Below, in pieces: positions 22,295 to 33,892 of a stretch of 64,000 bases of DNA. The translations under genes were made by a program, and so were the position numbers. The notes beneath the pieces were generated by a model. The model was not told where the DNA came from, did not search any database, and saw nothing but the letters and a program-made list of their open reading frames with translations. The stretch spans positions 73,040,001 to 73,104,000 of the forward strand of contig CM065811.1 in the NCBI GenBank assembly GCA_033398695.1, in the 5' to 3' direction. Origin of the DNA: Orobanche coerulescens (Eukaryota > Streptophyta > Magnoliopsida > Lamiales > Orobanchaceae). Positions within the stretch are counted from its first letter, which is position 1. The number at the start of each line of letters is the position of its first letter.

Positions 22295-23592
22295 TGTTGG
22301 CCACTTATAAGTATACAAATAACAGCTTATAATATAGAGGCACAGTAAGTTGTATGATTTTTGAAGTTAGTTTGCACAGTGGAAGTTTTGATGTGAGTTG
22401 TTGTAACTATAACAACTAGGTGTTCTCCTGTATGCTTGGTGTGTACAGGGTTTAGCAGTATACTTGATAAATCACAAAGCAATGAAAACAGTAAAGACAG
22501 AAGGTAAATGACACACAGTTTAAAGTGGTTCGAGGTAAACCCATCTACGTCCAGTGGTCCTCTACACAGAAGTAAAGTGTTTATTATAATCACTGCGTAT
22601 ACAACTACGTGACTATAACTAATCCTGTCTGTATCGTTCACACAGACTGATACACAGACTGCGGCTTTTGGCCGTTCACACAGATTGGCTTGAGCTCTTT
22701 TTTGACTCGCTTCCTCTCACACATATCGAAGCTACGTCTTCAATGTTATTATTCCCACACAGGTCGGAATACACGCAGATCCTTAGTCCACACAGGGCTA
22801 ATGATAATCTCAACAGTAAGGTAGAACAAATCTCAAACAGTAGCCATATCTTTGATGAACACTCGCTGTATGTTGTGCTCTCTGTGTTGAGGACTTGTAT
22901 ATTTCTTCTCTTGAATACTTGTTGTATGCTCACGAAATATACTATGATGTCATCGCTAGAAATGTCAGAGTGATCTGTCACAGCTTTCGCGATATTGAAT
23001 AACATGTGTTCTTCGTATGTTTAAGTCCTCTGGCATGAGGGTATTTATAACCTTCGAAAATGTATCTTTTATAAATGAAGCCATTGCTGGTTGGTGAGAT
23101 GTTAACATCTGACTCTTGATAGGCGACTGCTGAAAGTTTGAATTAAAGTAAATCGCATTTAATGCTTCAGACATGCTTTATGTCTTCACATTAAATGCTC
23201 TTCAGAGTGTTCAGACTTGCCTCTCTAGACCTGCATTAAATGTTGTCCTATCAGTAATAAATGCTGCTTTAACCATGAATACTTTATGAATAAACAATGT
23301 TTATCTCACAACGGTTTAAAGCATAATAATATACAGTCCTGTTGGATGTGTTTTACTTTTCCTAAGTAAAACACCTTCAGCCTGCATGTTGTATCCAACG
23401 TACTTCGTCCTTTGCTATATGAGGATGGCTCTATAGGATAGACTGTCGGACGATCTCTTTGTTGTATGCTGGGGCTGTATGGCGACTTCTAACAGCTTCC
23501 ATGAGGAATGTTTATCCCAACAATTACAATCTTCTTTGAGACTACCTGATGTATGTTTGGCAATTATCAAACCAGGAATGTTTATCCCAACA
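22295..23592 (-). repeat. copia LTR (1298 bp), 5' LTR of element A
   Basis: Plus-strand ends TGTTGGCC and CCCAACA give 6-bp terminal inverted repeats. It is homologous along its length to the LTR at 41686-42943. TATA (GGTTATAAATACC, minus) lies near 23041-23053. Near its start (minus) the segment GGAATGTTTATCCCAACA occurs twice, 70 bp apart (23505-23522 and 23575-23592), so a shorter LTR edge at 23522 is possible. I prefer 23592 because the other copy aligns to it and a purine tract follows. Confidence 0.8.
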
Positions 23593-23920
23593 CCACCTTC
23601 TCGGGGTGATACAGTGTCCATTTGGGAAATCATTGCGGGTTTCCTTGCCTGGATGGCTTCAGTTGTGTTGTCCTTTAGAAAAATAAAGGACCTTCCACGA
23701 TTACACTCAACATGACATCATGTATGGAGGATAAGTATGTCTGCATTCTTATTGTCCGTAGAGCATAGTCATCAACAAAATGATTCGGAACTCTACGGTG
23801 CATGTGTTTCATCTTAAAAATAAAGTAATGTGCAGTTAAATATATATACATATATATATAGATCTGGCCCGGTGACTACTAAATACATGTGATCTGTGAA
23901 CCAATCACTTCGATACCACT
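23593..23920 (-). other. short stretch between two different copia LTRs, PPT on one side and PBS on the other
   Basis: Next to the left LTR is purine-rich GAGAAGGTGG (minus, from 23602), a credible PPT. Next to the right LTR is TGGTATCGAAGTG (minus, 23907-23919), a PBS-like sequence. Between them are about 300 bases with no ORF, an (AT)-rich run at 23838-23862 and an inverted repeat CCGTAGAG/CTCTACGG (23757-23799). The two LTRs are unrelated in sequence, so this is not the inside of one intact element but a junction of two. Confidence 0.55.
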
Positions 23921-25344
23921 TGTTGGTCCCAAATACATTTGGTAAAGTCTGGGGGGTGAATATACTTTCAAAATTTTTTGCTTTTCTGAATTATTTTGCG
24001 ACTTAGCTATAAAAATATAAAGTAGTTTGTTCGAGGAACTACTGCCGGTGGAAATGTTACAGTAGCTAAGAAAAAAGTACTCGGGTGCCGACATTTCAGA
24101 TATCAGTTGTATATCATTTAAGACATAGCTGACAATAGTTGAGCCTATGTTTCACTTGATTTGCAGAAGTCTCTCAGCTGACTTGGTTTTCTTATGAAAT
24201 ATTTAAGATAGATGCAGCAATTTAAATATGATGCAGAAAGCAACAAATGACACAACACTTATAGTTGTTTCAGAGGTGGCGTAATCCTATTCTAGTACAC
24301 TTTTCTCATATTTACTTGGAGATGAATTCGTTTAACTTTTGATGATAAAATGAATCAAGTTACGGCATCTTTCAACCAGTGAAAATAGTTGGCCGTCGTA
24401 ACTTCATCTTTCCTTGGTTTCTTGTCATGTCTTGATCAAAAAACTCTTGGATACCTCATAATTTTCAAGTTGTTTATCACATTTCAATCAAGAACCCATG
24501 GATGCAACCTAAAGTTTCAAGAACCTCATTCAAGAAAGTACCCCTAACTCAAATCGATTTGATGAGAGTATATGTTCTCTAGCTTAATAGCTTCTCTTGA
24601 TATGTATCTTTGAAGTTAGCTCTTTATGATGCTTATAGTTTTTTACAATATATCTTACTTTCTTGTTTGCATTTCAATGTATGATTGAACCGTACTTTAG
24701 CTCTTCATATCTCCAGATATTTATAATATGATCCTGAGATCTTATTCAAAGCCATTGAATCTTGAACAAATTCATCTATTAGTAAGAGACTTTTCTGTTT
24801 AACATTTTCTTCTGGCAATGGCACACGTTGTCTTCTTCAAATCTGCTTATTTGAAGATTTTTATTTAATATGAAACTGTTGTAGCTGCAATCTTTATTGT
24901 TTATGGAAGGAATGTTTTTAGCGTGAATATAGAGGAACACTTCAATCCTACTTTACATATACCTTTCGCATGTTTCGTGATTGGCTCTGTGTGTCCCTTA
25001 ATTGTTTACTTTATGTGCACGTGGTTGCTGTTATTGTTGACTTTTCAACATGCTGACGTGGACACTTTGAATTTGCCTAAGTATCTGATCCTAGTTGTCT
25101 AACATGACTGTTGGCTTTAATAATTCCTAATTGGTCGAGTCATTTGTCGAACGTTCTTCTTGGCTGCCCATATAAGCTGTCGGTTGATCTTACTTAGTTG
25201 TCAGCCATCGATCTTAGTTGTTGACTATCTGATAGATGATATCATCTGGTTCTTCTTTTGCAATACCAAGTAATTTTGAACTTAAATTTGAATCTAACTT
25301 ATTACATGGATGACATCATCAAAATATTAAGTATATTTCTAACA
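23921..25344 (-). repeat. LTR of another copia-like element (about 1.42 kb)
   Basis: On the minus strand it starts TGTTAGAAATATACTT and ends TTTGGGACCAACA, followed at once by a PBS-like TGGTATCGAAG. A TATA-like AGCTTATATGGG lies about 170 bp in (near 25168). Unlike the 22295-23592 LTR. No second copy is in the window, so the exact outer edge (25344 or 25346) and identity remain uncertain. Confidence 0.55.
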
Positions 25345-25449
25345 CATATTGTTGGACCTTCCGTCCATGCTAGTCGATGATACTTTTGCCTAATATGTCG
25401 CCCAAGATATTATTAATGACATTGTAGGCTGATGATTCTTAAGGATGAG
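25345..25449. other. unassigned 105-bp remnant left of gypsy III
   Basis: No ORF and no match to other parts of the window that I can see. It separates a copia-like LTR from the truncated edge of gypsy III and probably marks a deletion scar. Confidence 0.4.
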
Positions 25450-27239
25450 CCACTTTTCCAAATTCAATCTCATCACCATACACGAAATCATATTCGTATT
25501 CTTATACGAATATTATATTAAAACACATAACTTAGTTCTAGATACGATTATCCCATATTCATATCCAAAACACCAGCACCTCCTATACATAATCATCATA
25601 TTATATAATTCAAGAGTTCTACAAGAACATGAAATATCCGAAATCACATTCAAAACGACACAGTCCGATGTATATATCATCATGTTATCACTTTCTTCAT
25701 CATGCAATTCACATAACCTCAAGAAGCGCAACAAAACCACCATAACCATCATCATATGAAGGAGATATCAACAACAACATAAACATCCGAAAAATGAGGA
25801 GAAGGATTAACCCATATATCTCAATAAGATGAACAACACCATAAAAAACCACACGAATCATATCAATATCCGCATATCAACAATAACATCAAGATAGTTC
25901 GGTAATCCACTCAAAATCATAGTTATCAACTAATTTATATGGTAATCATCAACTCAAGAACACCAATATTCAGTCCCAAAACGAAATCCAAAGTGAAGGT
26001 TAATTACCTCTTTGAACAAAAAGATTGAATATCAAGGATGAATCCATTTCCAATCATTTCCAAGCTCCAAATATTGATAAGGACGATCAACACCATCATA
26101 ATCCAGTATTTGGAACCTCAAGACTCTCTCAATGAAATCCATTCCAAGAATCATCAATAACTTCAAGAACAAGGCTTTAATCCATGCTCTCCATCTTAAT
26201 CTTGTTAAAGATCATCATCTCTCAGTGTTTGGGAACCTCAAGACCTCCCCCAAGAATACTCTCTATTGGGTGAGAGGAAGAAATGGCCGAAATGAACAAC
26301 ATTAGTCAACTGCACATATAAATATAATGACTATTACTAGCGCACGCTATTCTTATAAAATAGCATACATTACTTGACTTAGCGTGCGCTAACTGACTTT
26401 GTTAGCGTGCGCTATCGCAGTCCAGAGGCTACTGCCTCGCTTCGCACATCAACTTACGTACGTAATGCCCATGCAATAACGTACGTAAATGCTCTGTTAG
26501 CGTATGCAAGTATCCAAGCTTAGCGTGCGCTACTAACCGTTGACTTTCTACAGTGAAAAGGCTCACTAGCGTACGCTATTCCCCACCAGTAGCGTGCGTT
26601 AATCATCGTTGACTCGACAATCTTCACCTTCCCCGAAGATGCCCGGGGTCCACACACCGAAAGTGGCCTGCTAAAGCCAAGATTCCCTGTTGACTGATCT
26701 GATATTAGCGTGCGCTACCAATATGTATTAGCGTGCGCTAAATGCTGATGACTCAGGTCGGGACCCAACTGTCGGTCACAGCCTGATCATATCCAAGATG
26801 ACTTTACGCACGTTAACGGTCCTTCTTAGCGTACGTAAGCTTGACAAATTAGCATGCGCTGTCCTTAACCTTTAGCATGCGCTATGCCTGCACATTAGCG
26901 TACGCTATGTCCACCTACTAGCGAACGTTAATTCAGGCTATACTTAGCCAATTCCAACTGTTCTCGTCCGTCGTCTCGATATACCAGATGCATATACACG
27001 ACATACTAAATACATATATTCAATCCAATAATATTCTCATATGATATACCCAATATCAAAACTACGATAACCTGATACAAGATATCCTAAAACGTAATTC
27101 TCGACCAACTACGATAATTATATCAATACGCTATCTTAGTTCTCAATTTATTTTATCCATACTATATAGACACCAAGCTATCCAGTATATCTTAGATAAA
27201 ATAACGCGAAAAATTTATACTGAAAATCTGGATATTACA
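25450..27239 (-). repeat. gypsy III 3' LTR, truncated
   Basis: Aligns with 30112-30848 plus 37974-39024 of the right LTR; the outer 2.5 kb (27628-30111 equivalent) is missing. It lacks the insertion found in the right copy, so it shows the empty site (about 26184-26200). The palindrome array is at 26339-26935 and TATA at 26316-26326. Confidence 0.85.
26316..26935 (-). promoter_or_regulatory. gypsy III U3 palindrome array and TATA (left LTR)
   Basis: About fifteen words of the type TAGCGTGCGCTA, TAGCGTACGCTA, TTACGTACGTAA are spread over 600 bp. In transcription order they end just before TATATTTATAT (26316-26326). CGTGCG forms dominate here, unlike the CGTACG of gypsy I and II. The array is repeated in the right LTR at 38103-38713. 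Confidence 0.55.
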
Positions 27240-27627
27240 TACTACCCCCCTTAAAATAAGTTTCGTCCTCGAAACTTGCAACCCTGTCACAAATAACAGA
27301 TCAACGAAAATTTCCAAACTCATCACGAAAACAATCAAACATCGCCACAAGCGAATAACCAATCAATATACTTACAGGTACGTGAAGCGGATGAGCTCCC
27401 ATGATACTAGCATATGACTCCCATATGAAGTCTTAATACAATACAAACACACACTAATATCACAAATAACAATTTGAAAATATCTCAAAAATTTTGGAAC
27501 CTCCAAAAATCGGTTTGACTCAAAAGTTAGAAAATCATTTTCAAAAGTCACGCTACTACCGTACTGATAGAGCCACATAACACACATGCGCGGGTTTCAC
27601 AAAACCCAAAGCTCTGATACCATCTTC
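27240..27627 (-). other. gypsy III internal region (388 bp): PPT and PBS only
   Basis: PPT (AAGGGGGGTAGTA, minus) at 27240-27253 and PBS (TGGTATCAGAGC) at 27611-27622. The only ORF (27372-27587, minus, 71 codons) has no recognisable motif and I do not call it a gene. Confidence 0.75.
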
Positions 27628-30600
27628 TGTAACAACCCCAAAACCAACGGGATATTACAGCGCCATGGGTCCCGCGCCGGAACCCACCGGGCTAAAAACT
27701 ACATTTTCAAAAACATTTGAAACACCGTAAAGGCTGATGACGGTAATATTTTCAAATATTCAAATGATGAAACAACAAATACCGTCAAAACGATCTAGGC
27801 CAAAATGGCAAAAATCGGTGTAGGGAATAAACCCAAGTTCGCAAAATGCCAAAAGGCCATTTTAAAATACGCACGAGTTGGTAAAAATACCGGAATACCA
27901 TTTTAAAATACACATGCAGCGGATAAAAACACAGTTCCAAAATACACATTTGCAGCGGAATAAACAACTAGAAAGAAGTACTCAAATCTCCACACATGCC
28001 ACAACCAGTATCACCCAGGAAACTCATCTCTTCACGACCGCTACTAGCTCGATCTCCGAGTACCTAAATATAAAGCCCACGACGGGGTCAGCCACAATAC
28101 TCGATAATGATATCGATCACATCGTCATAAATAATTACATACCAATGTAATAACAAAGTAAGAATACTACCAATGTAATCTTACCGTCATAACCTTACTA
28201 ATCCATAGCAATCCATATCAAATCGATCCTTACCATAATCCACATTTTGGATCCTCAAATGACGAAATGAACTCAACTACTACCATTTGTACTGTATTCA
28301 AACAATATCAATAATCCTCAAAACATCATCATAACTCATAAGCGTGGAATAATTCATCTGTGCCAAATCCTGTCCGTCGGATCACACAATCAAATCTCAA
28401 CCTGGATAAAAACTAATAACACAACATATCTATAGTTCAACTACCACAAAACAATGATAACAAGTCCTGAAACATCGACGCATAGTCAGAATGCTCATAC
28501 GATCGATATCAATGATCAACCAATTAATAGATTGAGAACATCACCGACATGATAAATCTAATACTACAATTGAGAATGCCATCAACATGATAAACTCTAA
28601 CACGATCAATAGAGGATCAACGGGGACCGAGAATACCATCAACAAGGTAAACTCCAAACGATCAACAATAATGGATCTCAAGGAAATAACCGCGACTGTC
28701 GAACATACCCCTCGGGCCTATGAACAACCAGTCGCAAACCGTCGAACATACCCAACCATAAATAGAGGATGAACGACCAAACAATATCGCTCAAAGATGG
28801 ACGTCACAGTACGCCCGATCTGGAAATGTGTCCATGCACAATCCACCCCGAGTATCGATCAAATACACGTGTGGTCTTGTACCTAATCAATCTCACGAAG
28901 TAATCTTCTCGTGTGCACAGCCCAATGTGAGGACATGAACCCATCACATGTCTATATGTGGCCGCCCTAAAAATCCTACACATAACCGATCGGCACGATG
29001 CAACATGACAACGAAACTTAAGGATTCACATATCCAATGAGGATCAGAATACTTACCGAAGTGAACAATGACACACAAATAATGAAAGATCGACACAACC
29101 AACAATATCCAAAACAATCACCCTAGGATCACAATCCCTAAAGAATGATCAACACGGCCAGCAATCTCAACACTACAGTCCTGAGATCGACATCCCTCAC
29201 GAACAGCCAAAACGAATCCCATTATACGAAACCTCAACATACAACATATACGACAACTCAATAGAAATAATTATCCTCGTGAATGAACCACACTTAAATT
29301 ATCTCAAAGCCGAAAATAAATCCTTTCCACGAACAAACGTCCCGAACGAATACACAGTTATACGAATATCCCGAAATAAGTATAGTCCATTAACATTAAT
29401 ACGATAAACTATCCTCGATATCCGACATCCCATATCACAGACCGAAAGTAACTCACCTCTCCAACTTTATCAAAGACAATTAAATCATATACATTACGAT
29501 TTATCCCAAACTGAAGCATAATATACAACCCATCATCTCGACAATGTATATTTATAATATCATTGCTATACGAATTATAAATGAAATGAAACCGAAACTA
29601 TTCATTAAATATTATAAACTGAGCAAGTATAACTTGCCCCGATACCGATACCATGAAGCCATTACCAATCCCATTGCCTTTGTCTACGAGCTCCTCAGCC
29701 CCAACCAAAAGCAATCTACGAACTCTTCCACCTCAACCGCAACACAACGATCATAATCCATGATCAAACATCTAAACCTATTGAAGTAATCAATCAACAA
29801 CAATCCGATAACAATCAATATTACTGATCAACAAATCCAACGGTTCCACAATGTCTTGATTAAGCACAGTCTGAACAATCCAACTCAAATCATCATGAAT
29901 TCATAACCATAACACAAAAATATTACACTACCTGCCTACTTAGCGCACGTTAAACACATAATGTAGCGTGCGCTAAGTCGCTTCCATTAGCATGCGCTAG
30001 CCAGAAAGCTTAGCGTGCGCTAATGCTGTACAGTTGCACGCATTCCAAGCATCGACCTACGCTTTGCGACTACGAATACGAATGAAAGTAAATCTCACTC
30101 CAAGATTAACAATAACTTTTCCAAATTCAATCTCATCACCATACTCGAAATCATATTCGTAATCTTATACGAATATTATATCAAAACACATAACTTAGTT
30201 CTAGATACGAATATCCCATATTCATATCCAAAACACCAGCACCTCCTATACATAATCATCATATCATATAATTCTAGAGTTCTACAAGAACATAAAATAT
30301 CCGAAATCCAATTCAAAAGACATAATCCGATGTATATATCATCATGTTATCACTTTCTTCATCATGCAATTCACATAACCTCAAGAATCGCAACAAAACC
30401 ACCATAACCATCGTCATATAAAGGAGATATCAACAACAACATCAACATCCAAAAAATGAGGAGAAGGATTAACCCATATATCTCAATAAGACGAACAACA
30501 CCATACAAAACCACACGAATCATATCAATATACGCATATCAACAATAACATCAAGATAGTTCGGTAATCCACTCAAAATCATAGTTATCAACTCATTTAT

Positions 30601-30848
30601 ATGATAATCATCAACTCAAGAACACCAATATTCAATCCCAAAATGAAATCCAAAGTGAAGGTTAATTACCACTTTGAAGAAAAGGATTGATTATCAAGGT
30701 TGAATCCGTTTCCAATCATTTCCAAGCTCCAAATGTTGATAAGGATGATCAACTCCATCATAATCCAGTATTTGGAACATCAAGACTCTCTCTATGAACT
30801 CCATTCCAAGAATCATCAATAACTTCAAGAACAAGGCTTTAATCCATG
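27628..30848 (-). repeat. gypsy III 5' LTR, left part
   Basis: Begins TGTAACAACCCC (plus) beside the PBS. Mostly AT-rich with no supported ORF. A second small cluster of GCGTGCGC words is at 29938-30030. It runs to 30848, where the Tat/Athila-type element interrupts it; the rest is 37974-39024. Confidence 0.85.
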
Positions 30849-31420
30849 CAGCGAGAGTAAACAACGGGTCACGTGAATACCCCCGGTTACTAGACTTCCC
30901 TTCATAGAACAAAATTATCTCGACTTTTGGGAAAAACTGACCGACTCTAAACTCACTCTAAGTGCCAACACGACTAATGTAACTGGACGACTAACTAACC
31001 GAAAAATGTAACCAAACGTATCGACGGTGATTTTAAAACAAGTATGTATCCTCTCTTATCCGCCAAGACCTCTACAATCACGAAAAAATTTCGGACCTAA
31101 ATGGATACTAAGCAGAAACAGAAATCACTGACTACAACGCGACTAGAACTCGACCGTTTCTTCAGAGAAAAAAAACAGTGTTGTAATATCAGTATTACAC
31201 AAATAGAAGCACGAAAAATTCACGAATAGAGAAAAATTAAGACAAGCAAGGCTATCGAAAAAAATAACGCAAAGTAATGAAAAGTGCAGCGAAATAAAGT
31301 ACAGCAATGAATGTAGCGACAAAAAGTAAACCCCCCCAAACTTAGGACGTACATTGACCTCAATGGACAAAATATGATATGCAATAAAAGTAAAAGGTCA
31401 AGTACTCCCCTCCAGTCCGC

Positions 31421-32775
31421 TCACGAGCTGGTGCCGGCATCATCCGATGAGGAGGGTGGTGTGGCTGGCCGGGCGGGTGCAATAAATGGCCCGTCGGGAT
31501 GCATGATATGGGCCGTCCATGCGGAAAGGTGCTCCTGATGATAAGCGTCCCTCGCTGCCAGACGCCTCGCCTCTCGTCGGTTGGCCCGGCGGGCCTGCTC
31601 TCGCATCTCAGCTCTGACAGCAGCAATAACGCTCTCTCGCTCCGTCCGCTGCTCCTCTCGCATCGCAGCCAACATACTCTCCCTCTCTCTCCTCATCTCA
31701 TCTATCTCTCTCCTCGTCTCCTCTCTCAGCTCCTCTCTCTCTCTCTCCTCAGATCCTCCCTCAGCCCATCAAACATCTCCTGCAATCTCTCTCTGTCGGG
31801 CGGCGGGCCAGCATCTCCATGTGTCAGCAAAAGAGGCTCGGGGGATCCCTCGTGGGCCTCCTCTAGTAGAAATCCTCTCCCCCTAGCGTGCACCGGCGCT
31901 CCTCCCCACTGGTCAAAATGTGATATGATGCGGTGGTCGATCGGGGCCTGGGGAGCAAGCATCGGCTCGTCGTCTGACCACGTCAGCCCCGACTGCCGGC
32001 ACAAAGCGCAGATGAGAGAGGGGTGCTTCAACCCCATCTTGGCCCCTCCCTGAATGCACTGGAAGATAGATCGGACCAGGATGGGGGCCACATCGAAACG
32101 CAGCCCGGAAGTGATAGCATAAAGTGTCCGGGCGCGGGAGAGAAAAACAGTGCGGATCTGGGAGGTGGGGTCAATGCGTGCGCAGATAAAATAAAAACAG
32201 GCATGCCCGAGCCGGCTGAGGCGCGAGCTCTTGAAGTGGAAAGTGGAAGAACCCTGTGCGCGCTGCTCCCAGTCGGAGTCGGGCTGTGCAATAGTCTCGA
32301 GCAGGGCCTCCTTCGTGAGGCTGGTCCTCACTCGGTCATAGGCCGACTCATCTACCACCGGAAGCCTAAACAACCTCCGAATAGCAGCAGTGGAGAAATC
32401 AACTATAACACCTCGGACATCGACCTGAGTCCGAGATTCTAACGACGGCAACGTATGGCCTGCCCGAATGTGCTTCAGTAGTGCACTGGCGTAGAACTCC
32501 TGCACAATCGAGATAACCGCTGGCTCGGGCGGTGCAGCGAATCTGGCCCACCCCATCTCATTTATCATAGCAAACAGTTCCCCATCCTGAGGGGCTGGAG
32601 TAAATCCCCTCTCCGGAATAAGCGGTCGCGGCCGAATCTTCTCATTGAAGATTTTGTGGATTTCAGGGTAAGAAAACGGGTGCCCCTTAGACTCGGCGCG
32701 GCTGCGAGAGGTTTCCCCTCAAGTGGGGGATGACTGAGTCCTGGCTCTCTTGCTCAGCTTCTTCGTCCTAGCCAT
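31421..32775 (-). pseudogene. extra ORF of the Tat/Athila element (plant-transposon-protein-like)
   Basis: ATG at 32775 (MARTKKLSKRART), a TGA after 18 codons, then one frame to 31726: RPRPLIPERGF, a globular part (EFYASALLKHIRAG, VDVRGVIVDFSTAAIRRLF, GHACFYFICARIDP) and an Arg/Glu-rich coil. The coil shifts frame inside a CT run near 31700-31745 and continues to 31421. The globular part looks like the domain annotated as putative plant transposon protein (Pfam PF20167, from memory) found behind pol in Tat/Athila relatives; function unknown. Sequence just upstream has a strong 3' splice acceptor. Confidence 0.65.
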
Positions 32776-32783
32776 AGTCAGTC

Positions 32784-33415
32784 CTGAAAAATACAACACC
32801 AGGGTTTATTTACGCAAACAATAACAACAATAATCATCACTCGGCTAAAGATGTCCAGCCGGAAATCAAGAATTTAACAAGATAGCACATCCGTGAGAAA
32901 AAAAATGAAATTGGACTTTAACGTTCAAACTGGACGTAAGGGTTGGGCTTGCTGTAATTTCATAATGAATACGTTGCACAAAGATTCAAAAGATTGCTTT
33001 AACAAAGAAATTTTTTCACTTAGACAATTCATCAAACACCTTAAGGGCAACCTTTTAATTGAAGAACAACTATGAATAAAGCTTCATTCAATCCCCAAAA
33101 ACAATCAACACGAATCATATCTGATGACAAACGACATTATCCATTCATTCATAACCACAACAGAACATTAACAATCGATCAAAACTACAAATCATCCAAT
33201 TAACTATCCTAGAACTTCTGAAGGAAATAAGAATATTCAACCATCAAATGCACTACACAACCTCACATTCAAATTCATAAAACAAGTAGAGATTAGAGTC
33301 TGGAACATACCTTGATTTGTTTGTGAAAAATGCAAGAAAAGATCGCAAGAATAAAATTGGAAGAGTGTTTCGGCCGATTCGCGCGCGCAAGGGAGAAAAG
33401 GGAAGGAAACTTACC
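32784..33415 (-). promoter_or_regulatory. spliced-leader signals upstream of the extra ORF
   Basis: On the minus strand GTTGTATTTTTCAG ends at 32784, nine bases before the ATG at 32775: a textbook plant acceptor. Upstream are two donors, CAG/GTAAGT (exon end 33415) and AAG/GTATGT (exon end 33311). This would give an intron of 527 or 631 bp in the leader. Either the extra ORF has its own transcript or it is spliced from the genomic RNA. Splicing is predicted, not shown. Confidence 0.5.
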
Positions 33416-33482
33416 TGTGGTGGCCGGAAGAATGAGAGTTATAAGGTACCTGGCCCCTTCAAATTCCGCATGGTGTTCCGCG

Positions 33483-33680
33483 GCACCGAGTACAGATTCT
33501 TTTCAGCTGTTCGCATGTTTTAACGTGTGCCGCGGCTCAGTTTCCGTGTGCCGCAGCTCAGGGCTCAAGTGTGCCGCGGCTCATTTATGCCGTGCCGCGG
33601 CACAGGGTACAGTGGGTTTAGCTTTCCCCTTCGATTTATGTGTGCCGCGGCTCACAATACTTGTGCCGCGGCTCAGGCTT
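33483..33680 (-). repeat. internal GCCGCGGC word array of the Tat/Athila element
   Basis: Six to seven words of the type GTGCCGCGGCTC or GTGCCGCGGCAC in 200 bp, the same words as in the LTR U3 at 37628-37810. In transcription order they precede the leader and extra ORF. A weak TATA-like TTATAA lies near 33439-33444. This looks like a copy of the promoter array placed inside the element. Confidence 0.55.
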
Positions 33681-33892
33681 CAGTTTCTCCCCTGGGACTT
33701 TCCTGCACAGAATTTTGAGAAGAACACGTTAAAATTGAGAGGCAGAAGCAAATTGAAGCACAAAAATGATGAAAAATAAAAATCAAGAATGCAAGAAAAT
33801 AAAGAAACGCAAAAAAATCTACAACTACGAACTCAGGTTGCCTCCCGAGAAGCGCTAAGTTTATAGTCTTCAGCCGGACCTATTTGAAAATA

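Larger units (their letters stand above)
1..23592 (-). mobile_element. Ty1/copia element A (SIRE/Maximus-like), split by gypsy I
   Basis: Minus-strand copia element. Its right LTR is 22295-23592, followed leftward by a PBS, gag, and the protease/pre-integrase part of pol. The frame is interrupted at 19484 by gypsy I and resumes at 128-1, then leaves the window, so integrase core, RT, RNase H and the far LTR are not seen. Removing gypsy I plus one 5-bp TSD joins the two pol halves in frame. The order gag, protease, GAG-pre-integrase and the zinc knuckle are copia traits. The long gag with a coiled-coil tail suggests the SIRE/Maximus lineage (inference). Several frameshifts make it inactive. 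Confidence 0.85.

Noticed and set aside
22676..23005. 109-codon ORF in the copia A LTR
   Set aside because: Within LTR, no motif, and not preserved in the related LTR at 41686-42943.
26339..26935. Spaced palindromic words suggesting a CRISPR array
   Set aside because: Spacing is irregular, words are 10-12 bp and variable, and the setting is plant LTRs; not CRISPR.
27372..27587. 71-codon ORF in the gypsy III interior
   Set aside because: Close to the PBS, in gag position, but no gag, knuckle or other motif and unusual composition; more likely chance.
31499..32053. 184-codon plus-strand ORF (also 32023-32442)
   Set aside because: Antisense shadow of the Arg/Ser-rich extra ORF of the Tat/Athila element; no family motif.
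32700..32775. MARTK start of the extra ORF resembling histone H3
   Set aside because: Similarity stops after five residues; the rest is unrelated.
33330..33779. 149-codon plus-strand ORF across the GCCGCGGC array
   Set aside because: Opposite strand to the element and produced by the repeated words (CAAAHL, CAAAH repeats); no support.
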